The position numbers were made by a program, and so were the translations under genes. From Pseudobdellovibrionaceae bacterium (GTDB lineage Bacteria > Bdellovibrionota > Bdellovibrionia > Bdellovibrionales > Bdellovibrionaceae), in NCBI GenBank assembly GCA_022843825.1, contig JALHMX010000003.1, positions 1 through 64,000 on the forward strand: a stretch of 64,000 nucleotides of DNA, in the 5' to 3' direction. The notes under the pieces were generated by a model that saw only the letters and a program-made list of their open reading frames with translations, had not been told where the DNA came from and made no database searches. This document shows, piece after piece, positions 63,347 to 64,000 of this stretch (its first letter is position 1; each line of letters opens with the position of its first letter).

Positions 63347-63661
63347 GCTGGACACCCTTCTTGTAGATTTTTGACCCGTAAATAGTGTAGCATTTTTACA
63401 CTCAAAGGCAATTATTTTTTATAATTTAATGCGATGCTATTTTTATTATTACTTAAACTACAAAGTTAAACGGGAAGAGTAGATGTCTACAACTTCCCGT
63501 TCTATTCAAAAAGCAGTTAGGCGCCATTCAACTCAAATCCAATGTCTATGCGGCTTTCAGGCTAGTGAACGCTACGCGCTTCACAGATATTTTTAATTAC
63601 ATAAAAATTTATTGTGTAAAACGCAGCTTCTTCTTAACCAGCTCATTGAATATTTTTTGAA
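63347..63661. other. Intergenic region with hairpin 63469-63501
   Basis: This 315-base gap lies upstream of the NtrC-type gene and downstream of the CsbD gene. It contains AACGGGAAG/CTTCCCGTT (63469-63501) around an inner GTAGA/TCTAC stem, a strong two-part hairpin without a good T-run. It may be the CsbD terminator or part of a small RNA. No ORF of note. Confidence 0.4.
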
Positions 63662-63934
63662 CTATTTTCTTTTTAAATCATTTTTTATATTTTCAGTAGT
63701 ATCCGCGGCAGTCTGCTTTACGTTTTCGGTCTTATTATTAAAGCGTGCCATGATATTATTAAGTTTAAGCGATACGTCTTCTTTTTTTTGACCGTATTTT
63801 TGCTGAATAAGTCCTGATATAGATGTTAAGTTTCCTTTTGATTGCTCTAACTCATCTCCGGTAATGTCTCCCCATACTTTACGCACTTCCCCTTTAAACT
63901 CTTTCCATTTACCCTGCATGATATCGCTGTTCAT
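63662..63934 (-). CDS. CsbD-family stress protein
   Basis: A 90-residue protein. ATG at 63934 with AAAGGAG upstream; the frame runs on to the window edge without a site. The N-terminal 50 residues are the CsbD signature (MQGKWKEFKGEVRKVWGDIT, DELEQSKGN). The C-terminal half is a Lys/Asn/Thr-rich helix (TENVKQTAADTTENIKNDL). CsbD proteins are induced by general stress; the mechanism is not known. In this organism it fits with the BON, YflT-like and OmpA genes nearby. Confidence 0.9.
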   Translation of the reverse strand: MNSDIMQGKWKEFKGEVRKVWGDITGDELEQSKGNLTSISGLIQQKYGQKKEDVSLKLNNIMARFNNKTENVKQTAADTTENIKNDLKRK

Positions 63935-64000
63935 CACAATCTCCTTTTGTAGTTGTAATTTAAAATACTTGCACAGCAAATACAGCAAAGCAGGAACCAC

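Overview
The window is AT-rich chromosomal DNA of a Gram-negative bacterium. The gene content points to a Bdellovibrio-like member of the Bdellovibrionota. This is inferred from giant secreted fibre proteins, lipoproteins with an unusual FQNC lipobox, abundant secreted hydrolases and nucleases, and the stress-protein set. There is no rRNA marker here to settle the taxonomy.

Layout. 1-3.6 kb: the 3' end of an unknown gene, a tRNA-Met, and a 2.2 kb segment bracketed by a 23-bp direct repeat of the tRNA 3' end. That segment carries a secreted S33-type hydrolase and a HigBA-like toxin-antitoxin pair. 3.7-5.5 kb: a complete BLUF blue-light sensor beside an AI-2E/PerM-type permease, then a small secreted sunset-like protein. 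5.7-17.8 kb: a surface locus read on the minus strand, made of an about 2,850-codon trimeric-fibre-like gene (split into two frames by a one-base deletion), a glycosyltransferase-like protein and a Tat-exported 14-repeat RCC1 protein. 18.2-19.4 kb: a secreted protein built almost entirely of 11-residue synuclein-like repeats. 19.4-27.3 kb: housekeeping and stress genes (Kef-type antiporter, exported Mn-type SOD, S1/P1 nuclease, asnS, prs, rplY). 27.5-33.9 kb: a cluster of lipoproteins (VWA, two tandem beta-helix paralogues). 33.9-38.7 kb: CNNM/CBS protein, bacterioferritin, bioY and a DUF990-type ABC exporter.

38.7-49.9 kb is a nearly complete de novo IMP operon (purF-E-C-D-N-L-Q-H-M), with a large-type PurL whose glutaminase is the separate gene purQ and with no purK. 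prs, which supplies PRPP, lies 12 kb away. Strong perfect hairpins lie at the 3' end (32-bp stem) and upstream of the operon (25-bp stem). 50.1-53.7 kb holds selO coupled to a large secreted alpha/beta hydrolase. 53.7-64 kb is an envelope and stress region: OmpA-type lipoprotein, disordered and basic small proteins, EEP phosphatase/nuclease, YihY membrane protein, two outer-membrane barrels, YflT-like glycine-zipper protein, BON protein and CsbD, with an Hpt protein, a stand-alone receiver and an NtrC-type activator as likely regulators.

The items most worth a second look are the 11-mer repeat protein (18271-19419), the frameshifted fibre gene, the recurrent leaderless-promoter geometry (-10 box, exactly six bases, ATG), the tRNA-flanked segment, and the repeat whose TAA serves as the stop codon of three different genes.
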